In this document: positions 21,661-33,427 of the stretch, one piece after another
How the letters are laid out: every line of letters begins with the position of its first letter
Numbering within the stretch: position 1 is the first letter of the stretch
Assembly: GCA_029783825.1 (NCBI GenBank)
Contig: JAREIK010002259.1
Location: forward strand, 37,717 to 101,716
Direction of reading: 5' to 3'
DNA from: Sapria himalayana
Lineage: Eukaryota > Streptophyta > Magnoliopsida > Malpighiales > Rafflesiaceae
DNA: 64,000 bases
Made by a program: the position numbers and the translations under genes
Notes under the pieces: model-generated
Told to the model about the DNA's origin: nothing
The model's input: only the letters and a program-made list of their open reading frames with translations
Databases searched by the model: none

Positions 21661-24259
21661 CTTAGACCTATTAAGAGATATGTCATTCAATTTTTATTAG
21701 TAGTCGAGGAAGTAGTAGTCATGGTAGAGGTAAATATATGAGAGTTTTAGTTTAGTTCACATATTATGAAAAGATGGGTCATACCAAAGAGATTATTAGG
21801 AATTATTTTCAAAATGTGGTAGAGAACACTATAGATTGTTGATGGTGATAATCTTATCATCAAAGTTATTTAGGGGTATTCATAAAGTTTTATATCCATG
21901 ATCCTTATTAGAGAGGAATATACAACATTTTTTGCTTGTAAGGCAATAGTTGATATTTCTCGGCTTTCAGGTAATGTTGTTGGCTTTGTGACCTGTCTTT
22001 TTACTTTAAATTCTTAGGTTATCGATATTGGAATCAATAGTCATATTATACGTAATCACTCTTGTTTTAATATATTTTTTCTTTTGTTCAATAATTATTA
22101 TAATAGTCAATAACAAATTATTAATAATTTTTGGTTATGCTAATATTTAGTATGATTATTTTTTTTTTCTTATGTTATACTTATTCTTGGATGCACCATT
22201 ATTTTTTTTGCTATAAGTTATATTTCTTGGTAACTCTATTATTTTATTTTATTTTCAATTAATATTTGTTCTTGAGATCACAAGATTAAGAAAAATATTT
22301 TTTTTGGGACTAAGGAAGACAAATTATATGTTTTTACTTTTATGGTTTGATATCTTATTAGATATTTGAGTTATGCTAATTAATTATTTATTCATTCTCA
22401 ATTTGATCACTTAATATTAGCTAAATTGAAAATTTTTAATTCTAATATTTTGAGATGTCTTTATAATAGAGTGTTAAGCATGTTGGTTAGGAAATCACAC
22501 CAAAGCTGCTTAACTTGCCCCCTAGATTTTGTTTTTGATCTTGCCTGTCATTAGTTTTTCACTTTCCATATATATATAACTTTAATATTTCTCATTCCTC
22601 TGATGTAATAACTTTTGTGATTGGTCTTCCTACTTAAAATTCTTAGTTTATTGACTCGGGTGCTAACAATCATATCATAGATAATTACTATTTGTTTATT
22701 ATTTTTTTTCTTATTTCTTGAATTTTGTCATAGTCAATAGCTAACTATCAAAAGTCTTTAGTTATTGCAATATTCAATTAGGCAATATGTTTCTTTTGTG
22801 TATCTTTTTTTTTTGTTGTCCTGATAGTTATTTTTATGAATTATCTTTTCAGGTAGCTAACTCTTAATTTTCTTTCTTCTATTAATATTATTTTACAGGA
22901 TCAGAAGAATTTGAGGAATACTTGTTCTGAGATTAAGCATAGTTGATTATACGTTCTTACTATTATGATAGGGTATCCCACTAAATGTCTAATTGCAGTT
23001 GATTTATTATTTGTTTATTTTTAACTAAGAATTTGAGCATAATTAATTATTAGCCAAACTAAGAATTATATATTATAGTGTTAGAGATGTTTCTTTACTA
23101 GAGTGTAAAATATATCAATTAGAAAAATATACTAGAGTTTTATATATTTTTTATCACACTTGTATGACATGATGTATAATTTGATTTGATATATTAAATT
23201 AAATTAAATGATAATTTAATTTAATATGCTCAGACATATAGGGACCTAATAGAGATGAGTCTCGAGATAGATTTAAATATTTTATTATATTTATTAATTA
23301 TTGCATATGTTTTATTTTTACTTGATTGGTTTTTTTTGTTGGGCATGATTTTTTTTAAGTTATATTATTAAAAAGTAACAAATTAATTAAATAAATTCTT
23401 ACAAATTATTAGGAGTGACAATGCATTATAGTCTTTGTTTGATATTTTTACTTACTGTAATGATTTTGATATTACATATCAGATTAATTTGTTAATACAC
23501 CTCAATAAAATGAGTGTAAAAAAAAAATTTAAATGAAATAATACGAGTACTTTTTTTATAGAAATCTTTCGAAGCAATTTTGAGGTGATATGATTTTAGT
23601 AATAATTGCCTCATCAATAGAATATTTTATTTTATTTTTATCATTGTATATTTTTTAAAATATTTAGCTTATCTCTCAAAGTATTTGGGAGCACTTATTT
23701 TATATATGATTTCTCTTCATATCATGATAAAATGACACCTAATATAATAAAGTATAATTTTCTTAATTACTCTAATATCTAGAAATGGTATAAATGTTAT
23801 TTGCCCGAGACTAATTGAATATTAATAAGTCATGAAATTTTTTTTTGGATAAACCTATTTCTTTAATAAACCTAAGAAGAGTTAGGATCCAAGAGATATA
23901 TCTAGATTTATTAATTTTTCTTATTCTCTTATAGTCCCACTTGGCTCTAGTTAGGAGAAAGAATCATCTCTTAATGATATTTATATTTGTTGGTTCACAT
24001 TATGATAAAACTTTTCTAGTCATAATATGCACTAATATATGCAAGACACATAGATTTTGGATAGAATGAGGTTTTCTTTGAGAAAGAATCTCAATTGAGT
24101 ATAGTCGATTATCAAAGACTATACTCAAATTTGTTATAATCTCTACTTATAAAAAGTTGGGAAGAATAAACTTGATTATCAAAGACTTGAGTTTATTCTA
24201 GGAGAAGAGGACATACATAATTTGTTCGGAATGAAAGAGAATCATTCGAGAAACTATAT
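21661..24259 (+). mobile_element. Decayed Ty1-copia element, left part
   Basis: Plus-strand remains run in pol order. They are a zinc-knuckle remnant (YYEKMGHTKEIIRNY near 21760-21820), a protease box remnant (VIDIGINSHII near 22020), a second protease box (IDSGANNHIIDNY near 22650), a pre-integrase stretch, and integrase boxes near 23220-23520 (RSDNA and a degraded HLNKM-V for PQQNGV). The protease to pre-integrase part is present twice in tandem. The element continues after the Harbinger insertion with RT remains near 27590. Confidence 0.6.
21960..23160 (+). repeat. Tandem segmental duplication inside the copia remnant
   Basis: About 21960-22540 and 22600-23160 are diverged direct copies. 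Both contain GGTCTTCC/GACCTGTC before the protease box, the box itself, and a later stretch with the words TAGAGTGT, TTAGGAAA/TTAGAAAA. The duplication would have doubled the protease region, so it arose in the dead copy or in a non-autonomous derivative. Confidence 0.5.
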
Positions 24260-24267
24260 GATTATTC

Positions 24268-24639
24268 CATAGTTTTAAAAAGTGCAAGGCGCAAAGGTTT
24301 CTTGGAGCCTTGAGGCGCAAGACGCACCTAAGGCGTGAGCTTTTGTGAAGTGAAATGTGACTTTAGATGCACATAAATTTTTATTAAATATGATTTTATT
24401 AATATAAAAATAAATGTTCCTAATATTTAAATAAATTTTGATGAAAAAAATAAATGAAATTATATAAATTTTAATATATAATTATAAATTTTGAGAATAA
24501 ATGTATTTTTTAAAAATATTATAGTATATAAGGCACGCCTCTTCAGTAAGGCACATGCCTTGGAAGGCGAGGCACTATAGCTAAGGAGTGGTTGTGCCTT
24601 GAGCCTAGGGGCACCTTAAGCGCACCTTTCACAACTATG
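24268..24639. mobile_element. hAT MITE (CATAG ends)
   Basis: 372 bp with a perfect 8-bp target duplication GATTATTC at 24260-24267 and 24640-24647. Ends are CATAGTTTTAAAAAGTGCAAGGCGC and, reversed, CATAGTTGTGAAAGGTGCGC. Subterminal GGCG and GCC repeats and a 150-bp A/T core are typical. It lies in the old copia remnant. Its terminal sequence resembles that of the hAT at 1523-5068. Confidence 0.9.
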
Positions 24640-24678
24640 GATTATTCAATCGACTCTTATGACATTGAGTTCCGGTTA

Positions 24679-27346
24679 GAGCATCTCCAACGGGCTCGCT
24701 AAAAATATGAATATCGATGTTTTATTGAGTGTGCTTATAAAAATAGTGCTCCAACACGCTTGCTATTTCGCTCGTATTTTTGTCCCATCCACTTTTTGCT
24801 CAACAAATATAACGAACATTTATCGCCCACCAATACTATTCATCAACTGCAAAATATTGCCGAACGTTCGATAAACGTTCGAAAACTTCATGTCCATTCA
24901 TCGGCTTACTGCTTCGATAAATGTTCGATGAACGTTCAATAAACATTTATCGAAAACTTCAGCTCCCTTCATCAGCTGCAAAATTTTGCCCCATCTACTT
25001 CTCGAAAACTTCAACAAACTCCAGCTCCCTTTATTGAAAACATTCGATAATTATTCGAAAGCTTCACCACACTTTAGCTCCCTTCTTCGGCATCAATTAT
25101 ATTGACTTTCAATTACATTTGCGTGAGCTATTGGGGAAGAACAGCCTCCGAATTAGCGTCTGTGGTAGAAGCTAGTTCATCGGCGTCAATCGACATCTTT
25201 GTTGTTGTAGGAGATGTTGTCAAAACCGAAAAAAAGGAGGAAAGCCTCGTTGAACCAATCCTCATTTTGCAAAAATATTTACAAAATCGTGTCTTGATTT
25301 TCAATTCTTCGGCATCATTCTTCTCCATTACAGAATCGTGTTTGATTCTATAAAAATATTTACAGAATGTTTACATAAACTTCTTGGTAAAACTAGTTGA
25401 TAATTCTTCGGCGTTGAACCATTACAGAATTGTGCCTAACCAATCCTCATTCTTCTCCATTATAGAATCGTGTTAGAATCGTGATTTTTAATTCTTCGGT
25501 GTCATTCTTCTCCATTACAGAATGTTTATAAAATCTTCATCCAATTTTTTTACAAATACAAGTTGATAATTTATATTTTTGTGCTAAAACTAGTTGAAAA
25601 TTATCAAGTAACTAGTTGCATAAACTTCTTGGTAGATGATGATTTGATTACATGTAATGCGATAAAAAATGTATTTTAAGTTCTTGGATTCGGAATTGTG
25701 CATAGAAATGATTTATTGATATATTCTGTTTTGATAAATTCTGTGTTTTTGTTATTCTTGGATATTTAGAATAATGAATAATGAATTCTTTGATTCAAAG
25801 TTGATTAAATATTTTGATAAATTATATTTTTTGTTTGATAAATTCAAGTTTATTATTTTAAGCCTCTTTGTTGGATTTGATGTTAATTCTTTCTATTCAT
25901 GTAAATAAATATTGTTTTTATGTGGTTAACCCCAATTCATATTTGTTCTTCAACAATGTATGTGCTTTGATGGATGAACATTGATATTATTTTACCAATC
26001 TATTGAATAAAGCAACAAATGTAGGTGAGTTTACCACTCAATCTGTAGAATAGATAACTCGGTCTTCACCAATATCACCTCAAAAAGAATCAACCAGCAA
26101 AAAATATCATGGCGGAAACTTTTCAATTTAGGAGAACTTAGTTTTAATCTCGAGTTGGTTGAATACTAGTGTGGATGCCGTGGATAGGAATGAGTAAAAA
26201 TTTAAACGGTATTGGCAAAGGATTTGGGAGTACTTCAACAAATATAAACCTGAGTCAGATTGTAATCGAAATCAAGTTTCTTTGATGAATCATTGGTATT
26301 CAATTCAACTGGTCACCAATAAATTTTGTGATTATTTTGACCAAATTGAAAGGTTGAATCAAAGTGAACTTACTGAAAAAGATAATGTATGAATGTATTT
26401 TAATTACAAGTGTGAAAATATTATTATGATACATAATTTAATTGTACAATTTTTATTTTAGATATACACCATAATCTACAAATTTCAGGTCCGTGATGCA
26501 AAGAAAGTGTACAAGGAACTTTATAAATCATCTTTTTCATTTGAACATTGTTGGAATGAGTTGCGGTATACTCCAAAATGGATGGAGGATTCTCACTCAA
26601 AAAAAACAAAAAACAAAAAGTGGTGCAACTCCTAGAAGCTTTAATCCTTCAACACCATAATCGATAAACATAGAAGATGATAGTGTGGGCTTGGAGAGGC
26701 CAATTGGAAGGAAGGCTGCGAAAATGTGGGTAAAAAAAATCTAAGAGCAAACTATCTGAAGATAATAATTCAATTTCATCTTATTTTATTAAATTGTTTG
26801 AAGAAATGAAGGAAGAGAAAAAGAAGATGGCTGAGAAGAAAATAACTTTTATGGAAAAAATGGTGGCTGGCGAACAAGAGAAGTTAGTTATTGAACAAGA
26901 GAATGTACAACTCGAGAAAATGGAGGGATAAAAAATAATGTGTATTGATACGAGTGTTCTTCATCCGATTCAAGCTGAATATTTAAAGCACCTCCAGATG
27001 AAAATCATGGCAAAGAAAATGTAGTTTTTTCATATTCACCGATTTGCAACTTGTGTTATAATCTATATTAAATTTATGAATGAATGTTTGGATTTATTTT
27101 TTTTTATTTCACTGTTTTAAATTTTATGACATGGTACAACACATATTCATTAAGACAATTTTACTATTTTAAATTATGATGTTTTTTAATTATATTTTTG
27201 AAAATTAGTTAAAGTTAGTTGAAATATTAAGCTATTTTGCTGAGTTTGGTTGAAGTAAGTTTTGAAGATTTGCTATCTAAAATATTGAATTGATTATTTA
27301 AATATTTTTTTACTAGTTATTTTGTTGAGTATGGTTGGAGATGCTC
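24679..27346 (+). mobile_element. PIF/Harbinger element lacking the transposase gene
   Basis: The ends are exact inverted repeats of GAGCATCTCCAAC, flanked by a TTA trinucleotide at 24676-24678 and 27347-27349, the signature of this superfamily. It is 2.67 kb. The left 700 bp is rich in TTCGATAAACGTTCGA-type words. Only the Myb/SANT-like accessory gene is recognisable; no DDE transposase frame was seen. It inserted about 40 bp from the MITE in the same older copia. Confidence 0.88.
26041..26940 (+). pseudogene. Harbinger ORF1 (Myb-like) pseudogene
   Basis: Exon 1 reads SWLNTSVDAVDRNE, KFKRYWQRIWEYFNKY, LMNHWYSIQLVTNKFCDYF, the Myb-like DNA-binding part of the accessory protein that works with the transposase. 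A 102-bp intron (GT at 26387, AG at 26488) follows. Exon 2 reads VRDAKKVYKELYKSSFSFEHCWNELR, then LERPIGRKAAK and a lysine-rich coiled coil, as in proteins annotated NAM-associated C-terminal. Several stops break it. Confidence 0.78.
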
Positions 27347-27349
27347 TTA

Positions 27350-27780
27350 CTCTCGGAAAAAAATATTTAAGATGTATTTAGTATTTTATGTCATATGTAT
27401 TATCGTTTTTATAATTTTTTTTTTACTATTTTTCTTGATAGTTTTAAGATACTTAATTCTATTTCTAAAATATTATCTCATTTATGTTGTCATTAAGTAA
27501 TATTGGAAGAGATAAATACACTTCTTAAATGGAGTTTGGGAATTAATATTTTGATATTCAAAAAAGTTTGTTATTAGTTGCTGCCCAATGTTCGCTATAA
27601 AGATAATCTATATGGAAAAGTAAATCATTTTAAGGCAAAACTTATTAAACCAAACCTTGGAATGGCCTTCAAGCATTAGAAATAGAAGATAAATTATATA
27701 ATTAAACCAAACCTTGGAGCTATGAGGATCAAAACTAAATAAAGATATATGATAATATTATCTAGTGCCAAGAGTATTAG
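27350..27780 (+). mobile_element. Copia RT fragment, right part of the 21661 remnant
   Basis: After the Harbinger element the copia remnant resumes. Near 27590-27640 the plus strand reads DNLYGKVNHFKAKLIK, which mirrors the RT box (D-S-ERYKARLVAKG), and the upstream MEFGN-YFDIQ fits the preceding RT N-terminus. The segment is short and heavily mutated. Confidence 0.45.
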
Positions 27781-28419
27781 TTGATATCTGATGAGCATTA
27801 TATTTTTTTAGGGAACTTGTCAATGGGTAATTATATAAATACTAACACACTAAATCTTATTTGAATTTCTAAGTTAAATGTATTTATGCAATTATAGTAA
27901 TAATGCTGGGATGAATTATCTCATGGAAGTCTATGTATTGCAAGTATATATTGAAAGGCATGTCATAGTGTAATGATAAACATTTCCTCAGGTAGTGATA
28001 AGTCTCAAATTTAATGCTCATCGGACATAACATCTTTGATTTTTGAGAGTAAGACTATTATGTTATTAACCTTTTTCAAATCTTGTATTAAAGTGAGAGT
28101 CTTGTGCACTAAGTATTATATACTCTATTTTTCAAGGATTTTTCAGTTTGAAATTCAATTGTATTTCATTTTTATTTGTTATATTTTTTTATATTGTATA
28201 TTTAAACCAGGAATTTTTTTTATTATTACCCAGCTAGGCAACATGCCCAGTAGTGCACCTAAGCTAGCTTTTTATTGGTCGAAGCTAGCTTGCATCGCAC
28301 CTCGATTGATCAGGGTTGGGGCTGGGGGCATGGCAAGCCAGACACAACCCATGCCCCTGGCTTGGTTTGTGCTAAGTTGAATGAGGGCTCGATCCAATAT
28401 GTCTCGGGTTATTTATAGA
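27781..28419. other. No gene recognised
   Basis: AT-rich up to 28220, then a more GC-rich patch with a short repeat AAGCTAGCT around 28260-28290. A plus-strand open frame at 28036-28380 crosses it but has no recognisable features. Treated as non-coding intron of the RopGAP pseudogene. Confidence 0.4.
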
Positions 28420-29082
28420 TAGAGGTGTCAATAGGGCTGGGTGGCCCGGACACGACTCTCGAAATGGCCCTGTTCAGCCGTGCTTGGCCCAGCGTGGCAA
28501 TTTGGAAGTGTGCCTAGTCTTGGGCCGTGTTGTCCCATGGCACGACTCATGCCATACTAGGCTGGTGCAGGCTGTGCCTCGTGCTTAGCTAGGCACGATG
28601 TGTGCTTGGCCCGGTGGCATGGTCCATTAACTCGGAAATCCAAAACTGGCTAAGGATCATGGGTCAAGTCTCATCGGGTGACTACCAATGGGTCGAGATA
28701 TTATTTTATAAAAAATCTGGCCATGCAAGCCAGATTTTGCCCGCGTGCCCGATTGCAATTGGCCTCCCACATAAACCAGTTACTCATTGTGTTTTTGTGC
28801 GAGGGGTTTCATTGGGACAATTCGACACGGCCCTGCATTCAACTATGCCACAGTGCCGTGTTGGGCTGGCCAGATAATTCTTATGCCTTGCCAGGCACGG
28901 CATGGGAATCATGCCGTGTCGTCTCTGGTACGGCACGATGGCATGTCCGTGCCTAGCAAAAATGGGTTGTGCCAGTATGACACAGCCCATTCAATACCTT
29001 ATTAGCAAACCATGTGGCCATGTTAGGCTTCCCTCACGTAAGCATGGTAGATCATGCTCAATATAGTCATTTGCCACCTCTA
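28420..29082. mobile_element. GC-rich hAT MITE of the TAGAGGTG family
   Basis: Ends are TAGAGGTGTCAATAGGGC on the left and, in reverse complement, TAGAGGTGGCAAATGAC on the right. The interior is packed with GGCACG, CGTGCC and GGCCCGG words in both orientations. The flanking 8-mers match only partly, so the target duplication has decayed. No transposase is present. It shares its ends with the elements at 14049 and 57829. Confidence 0.75.
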
Positions 29083-30465
29083 CTTACATTTAGTACCAAA
29101 ATGAAGTATATTATAAATTTTTATATTTTTCTTAGAAATTATTTTATTTTTTAGAAATATAAAAAATAAGTAGTTGTTTCGAGATTCAGTGCAAAAACAT
29201 GATTAATAGAGATGATGATAGTCAATTGCACGAAAAACTTTAATCACACTTTCTTGAGAAAATCATATATATTTTTACTTTTGTTGTTTTCTAATGTGAT
29301 AGTCATTAGTCTATGAGCAAGACATAAATTTCAATTTGGTCTTTCTTAAGAAGTCAAAATATATATAGGTAAATTGTTATATTTTCTGAGAGAAGATTAA
29401 TTATGAAATTAATAATAATTTATATTCATATAATAGATCGGTTAGACTGTATTTTTACAAAAATTTTGAAGAGGTATGAGCTTACTTTTTTTTTCTCAAA
29501 ATGTTATCTACGTACCGGATTGACGGGAAGTATTTGGGTTCATAATTATTAGTTACTTTTCTGTTTTTTGTTATATGGATGGGAGTGGCCAACATGTGGG
29601 ATTTATCTTGCACATTTATTTTGTGAGTTTTATGAGTATGTCTTTCTATGCTTCCAATTTCTACAACTTCGAATAAAATCTACATGCTATTCTTGCTAAC
29701 TACACGTACACTTTTAGCTTTCTGCACAAAAGTAACATTTTGCTTGACTGCCTCGTCCCCTCAAAGAAAAAAAACATTCTGTCCAGAAATTAGGCAGAGA
29801 GTTCATGGCTGCTGGAATTGGCAGTAGTGGTGGGCGTTTCACCAGCACTTCTGTGTGATGATGCAAGCGTAGTAGAGATGATGGTAGAAACTCAAGATAG
29901 TTGGTGGTGTTAGTGGCATCCATGTGGGATGATGTCTTTAACGGGGTGAAGTGGGGGTGGGTGGTGCCGGAAAGAATCTGGCCATGGTACATGAAACACT
30001 ATTTTTTCAGAAATCTTAATAATTTTTTTAAAAAATAAAAACTCATTCTGATATATCATGTCACAAATAACTCATGTATCAAAAAATTCATACAAACTCA
30101 ACTTACAAACAATGTAAATAGAGAATCCTCTATAAATACTAATTGGTTTGATTAGGATTAATTATATGTTGCATGCTCACATTCATAAAGTAAGAAAATG
30201 AGAAAATAAAAAATTAAGTACATCAAAGAATACTAGTAATTCAACACTGACAGTACAGACAAATGAGAACCAATTATCTGGAGAGCCCCAACAATAAATA
30301 GGATGGTCATGGTCAAAGAACATTTTTTGAAGATAACTCAGTATATTGGTCTACTGGATTAGGTGTCACGAATGATCAATTTGTTATCAATGCCAATTTT
30401 TTATCCTCTTAGTTTTAAGCTTTTTTGTGTTTTTTTCATTGTTATTTTTATATTGTAATTTTTAG
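29083..30465. other. No gene recognised; RopGAP intron
   Basis: AT-rich to 29700. A less AT-rich block at 29730-29990 has an antisense open frame (92 aa) with no domain I know. At 30250-30400 the frame shows readable but out-of-phase pieces (NENQLSGEPQQ, then FFEDNSVYWSTGLG), perhaps an older, decayed coding segment. It runs up to the next RopGAP exon. Confidence 0.4.
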
Positions 30466-30663
30466 GCAAGTCTAGTAGGACCAGTTTGGTGGAATCTCAA
30501 AGGACCAGAAAAAAGCCATGGCAACAATAACAATAAATGTTATCTAAATGAAAATTTAAATTCATTCATCCAAAATGGGCAAACTGTGAACTCCTTGTCC
30601 AATATGTCGATGGGACAATTTTCCAGTGTTCATCATCCTTTAAGGGCTACAACTGATTAACAA
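30466..30663 (+). pseudogene. RopGAP pseudogene exon f
   Basis: Acceptor TAATTTTTAG and a consensus donor GTATGTTT at 30664 enclose 66 codons in phase 0. ASLVGPVWWNLKG corresponds to the family's ENLLGTDWRNIKG, and NSLSNMSMGQFSSV to the serine-rich MSVDELxxVDS stretch. A TAA at 30658-30660, two codons before the donor, would end translation. Exon borders are intact although the coding sequence is not. Confidence 0.7.
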
Positions 30664-32191
30664 GTATGTTTTTCTTCACCCTACGTGCACAATATTTTCT
30701 TATCATATTTTGCTTTGCAATGTTCCCGATAAATTTTTTTTCCCTATACTAAGACTATTGTAATTGTATGCAACATTTTTGTACTTGCTGTTATTAGGCC
30801 ATTGACAATTTGGAAATGTTTAATATTTTTAGAGATCTTGTTTTTTTATTATAATATTAAAATAGATAAAATTAATAGAGAGTGATATTTCTTCTCTTTA
30901 ATCTAAGTCTCTTATTTATAGAAATTTGGAAAAATCATGAAGGTGATGGGGGTTGTTCCCAATTTATGGACTCCTGCTTTAGTGTCTAATATAAGAGAAA
31001 TTAATATCTTGATAACAATACACTCCGAAAGTCAGAGATATTGTATCTAATGAGCCTCAAATCTAAGATATTTTTTTTGAATAAAGGTATTTGTTATTGT
31101 ACTAAGACATGATTTTTAATATATATATATATAACACAAGATTTTCATAGTTAATTAATTATATAAATACTTTTTTTGCTCAAATATATTTAAATTTAGA
31201 ATTCTAAGGAAATCCTAGGAGATGGTATTTACGTAATTGCACATCTTGTGCACTAAGTTTACAAATACAAAAATATTTCATATGTAAATATTGTTTTCTA
31301 GCTTTATAAGAGGTATATTTCATCCTAAAATATTTAATATTTCTTTGTATATTGTTTTTTATTATAATATTATGGAAAAGTTAAATTGCTGACAGTTAAA
31401 GAAAATTCTAAATGAGATATATTTTTATTAATCTAGTACTTTTATTTGTAAGAGTTTCAAAATTTTATAATTTAATATAATATTTAATATTACACAAAAA
31501 TTTATATATACTATTCCAACAAAAATGGTAATGATTTCATGGATAGTGATAAAATTATTCACAATGTTCATATATATTTATAACACTTTTTGTTTATGAT
31601 CATTACTTTTGAAAATAATTATTGGAATTTTCTCATTAAAAAATTTGCCAATGAGAGTATGTAGGACAAAACTCGGATGAAGGAAAAAGGTATGGTGTGC
31701 CACCATTTTATGTTGATGCTCATTTTGATGATGTCATATTTACTTTGTTTTTGATGTCTTAATGTTAAGATTTTAAAGTAGGCCCATTCTAATTTGATAT
31801 ATGAATTTTTTAAATATGTCCACTGGTGAAGTTTTTTTGAACCATGTTGTAGGATTATTATTAAATCATATTTGTCGAACAACAATTTTGCCATTTTTTG
31901 AAGCTTGAGTATATAGAAAAACTTTGAAAATATATATTTAGTTCAATTATCTTTAGTATATCTTCACTTAATTTGTGTACTTTATGTTTGATTATCTTCA
32001 TATAATATTGTTGTAGTATCTTTGATATAAGATAATTCATGAGACATTTGAATATTATTTGTCATAGATCTTAATCATGCATACACATTTGTAATTGATT
32101 TTATGAATTATTAATATTTTCTACAAATATTCACTTAAATGATTGTATGACATGTGTCCAAGTTATTTTCATTCAATCATAATGATATATG
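30664..32191. other. AT-rich intron, no gene recognised
   Basis: First part of the 21-kb intron of the RopGAP pseudogene. Highly AT-rich with a short (TA)n run near 31120. The minus-strand frame at 31619-31894 has no recognisable features. It ends in the target duplication ATATG (32187-32191) of the copia element. Confidence 0.5.
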
Positions 32192-32351
32192 TATTAAGAA
32201 ATATTTTCCAACTGTAGTAGATGTATATCTCAGCTGGATCAAGACTTTTTGATTTTGATCCTAATATTGTTAAACTTAGTTTCCTATAAATTCATTGTTA
32301 CCCAAAGAAATGAAACTATTTATTTTTGTTATACTTCCATTTTTTCTAATA
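32192..32351 (+). repeat. 5' LTR
   Basis: 160 bp from TATTAAGAAATATTTTCC to TTTTTTCTAATA. It aligns with 37647-37807 at roughly 89 percent by hand count. Very short for a plant copia LTR. Confidence 0.92.
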
Positions 32352-32363
32352 TGGTATCAGAGG
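32352..32363 (+). other. Primer binding site
   Basis: TGGTATCAGAGG follows the LTR without a spacer and matches the initiator tRNA-Met complement used by copia elements. Confidence 0.9.
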
Positions 32364-32369
32364 GTATTG

Positions 32370-32910
32370 GTTTTTTGAAATATTATACTTACAACTATTA
32401 ATGATGCTGCTGATGAAGGTTGTGTCTTTAAATAAGTCCATTTTGCTTGGCTTGCTTTCTTCTTTGTGATTTTCAAACATTAAGGGCTTGTTAGGAAGAT
32501 TTCTTTGAGGAATATAACCTTCAATTGCATTTGAGGGAACTACTGACTGCTTTTTATACAACTCTTTGCTCTTACTTTTCTTTTTCTCCTTAATCTGCAA
32601 GTTGCCAAATCTAAGTTCTCCAATTTTTTCAAAACTGCAAGAATAGAGATCATGGCTTTTAAACGAAGCCATGATTTTGTTGAGGATCAATGGATCTACT
32701 AATAAGGGCCGCCCTTCACAGAGGCTTCTAGCAAAAGATTGACTACGAACAATACAATTGGTAAAGCAATACATAGAGCTACGATTAAGTGGGTACCCAC
32801 AAAGATTTGCAATTGAACGCTCTATCATGACATCTTTATAATCACTGCAAGATATCAGCGATCCAACTCCAAATAGTTAATCCTCATTTTGGAGTCTTTC
32901 GAGGAGCTGT
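32370..32910 (-). pseudogene. Captured RPAP2/Rtr1-like gene fragment (antisense)
   Basis: The minus strand carries a 160-codon open frame (start 32828) plus an upstream in-frame part. It reads ERLQNED, GSLISCSDYKDVMIERSIANL, CGYPL, MYCFTNCIVRSQSFARSL, DPLILNKIMASF, GELRFGNLQIKEK, VPSNAIEGYIPQR and FISSIINSCKYNISK. These match, in order, the N-terminal Rtr1 zinc domain and following linker of plant RPAP2, a phosphatase acting on the RNA polymerase II C-terminal domain. About 25-30 residues between CGYPL and YCF are missing and one zinc-binding Cys with them; a TAA lies after ERLQNED. No introns are apparent, suggesting a cDNA origin. It abuts the primer binding site, and the frame even reads through that site in antisense. 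Confidence 0.78.
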
Positions 32911-33000
32911 GAAATTGCTATAACTCAGAAGGTGCCACCAAGTTGGCCAAAGTCATCAACCCAAATATTTTTGAAATAGGACTTCGATTCGTCATCTTTA

Positions 33001-33240
33001 AGCAGCATTAACAGCCTCATCCATACCTCTACAGGCTGCCACTGATTCAACAAATAGAACTGGCAGAATAACCAAACCGTAATTAGATTTGAACATTTTC
33101 AGCTCGTCCGAACCAAATGAGCAAATACAAAGTAATGTTTGTAAGCTCGCATCAACATCTGCAAGTGATCGCCTGTTGATATCGACGAAAGCTCATTTCT
33201 GGAATTCTTCTCGATTAAGCGCCTTGAATAAATTTCATGC
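33001..33240 (-). pseudogene. Second captured coding-like block, unrecognised
   Basis: On the minus strand about 80 codons read as convincing protein: ALNREEFQK, a TGA, AFVDINRRSLADVDASLQTL, CSFGSDELKMFKSNYG, LVILPVLFVESVAACRGMDE, AVNAA, then TAA. I do not recognise the family. It has the same orientation as the RPAP2 piece and lies between it and gag, so it may be another part of the same transcript or a second captured gene. The region 32911-33000 between them is not assigned. Confidence 0.45.
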
Positions 33241-33427
33241 CTCTGCTCACAAACAAGGAGACTCGTGCAAAAAAAAATACATAGTTCCTTTCTAGGTAGC
33301 ATGATCCGGTCGAACTTCAGTTTAAAAAAAACCCTCACGACAAATATCAATAACACCAATCTCTAGCAACGCTTTTTCAATTATAGTTTTTTCCAATCCA
33401 TTTTTAGTCTATCATTCAGATCAGCCC

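Noticed and set aside
32346..32380. C-terminal end of the 160-aa minus-strand frame as part of a real protein
   Set aside because: The last residues (YPLIPY) are the antisense of the primer binding site, so the frame runs by chance from captured sequence into the retroelement.
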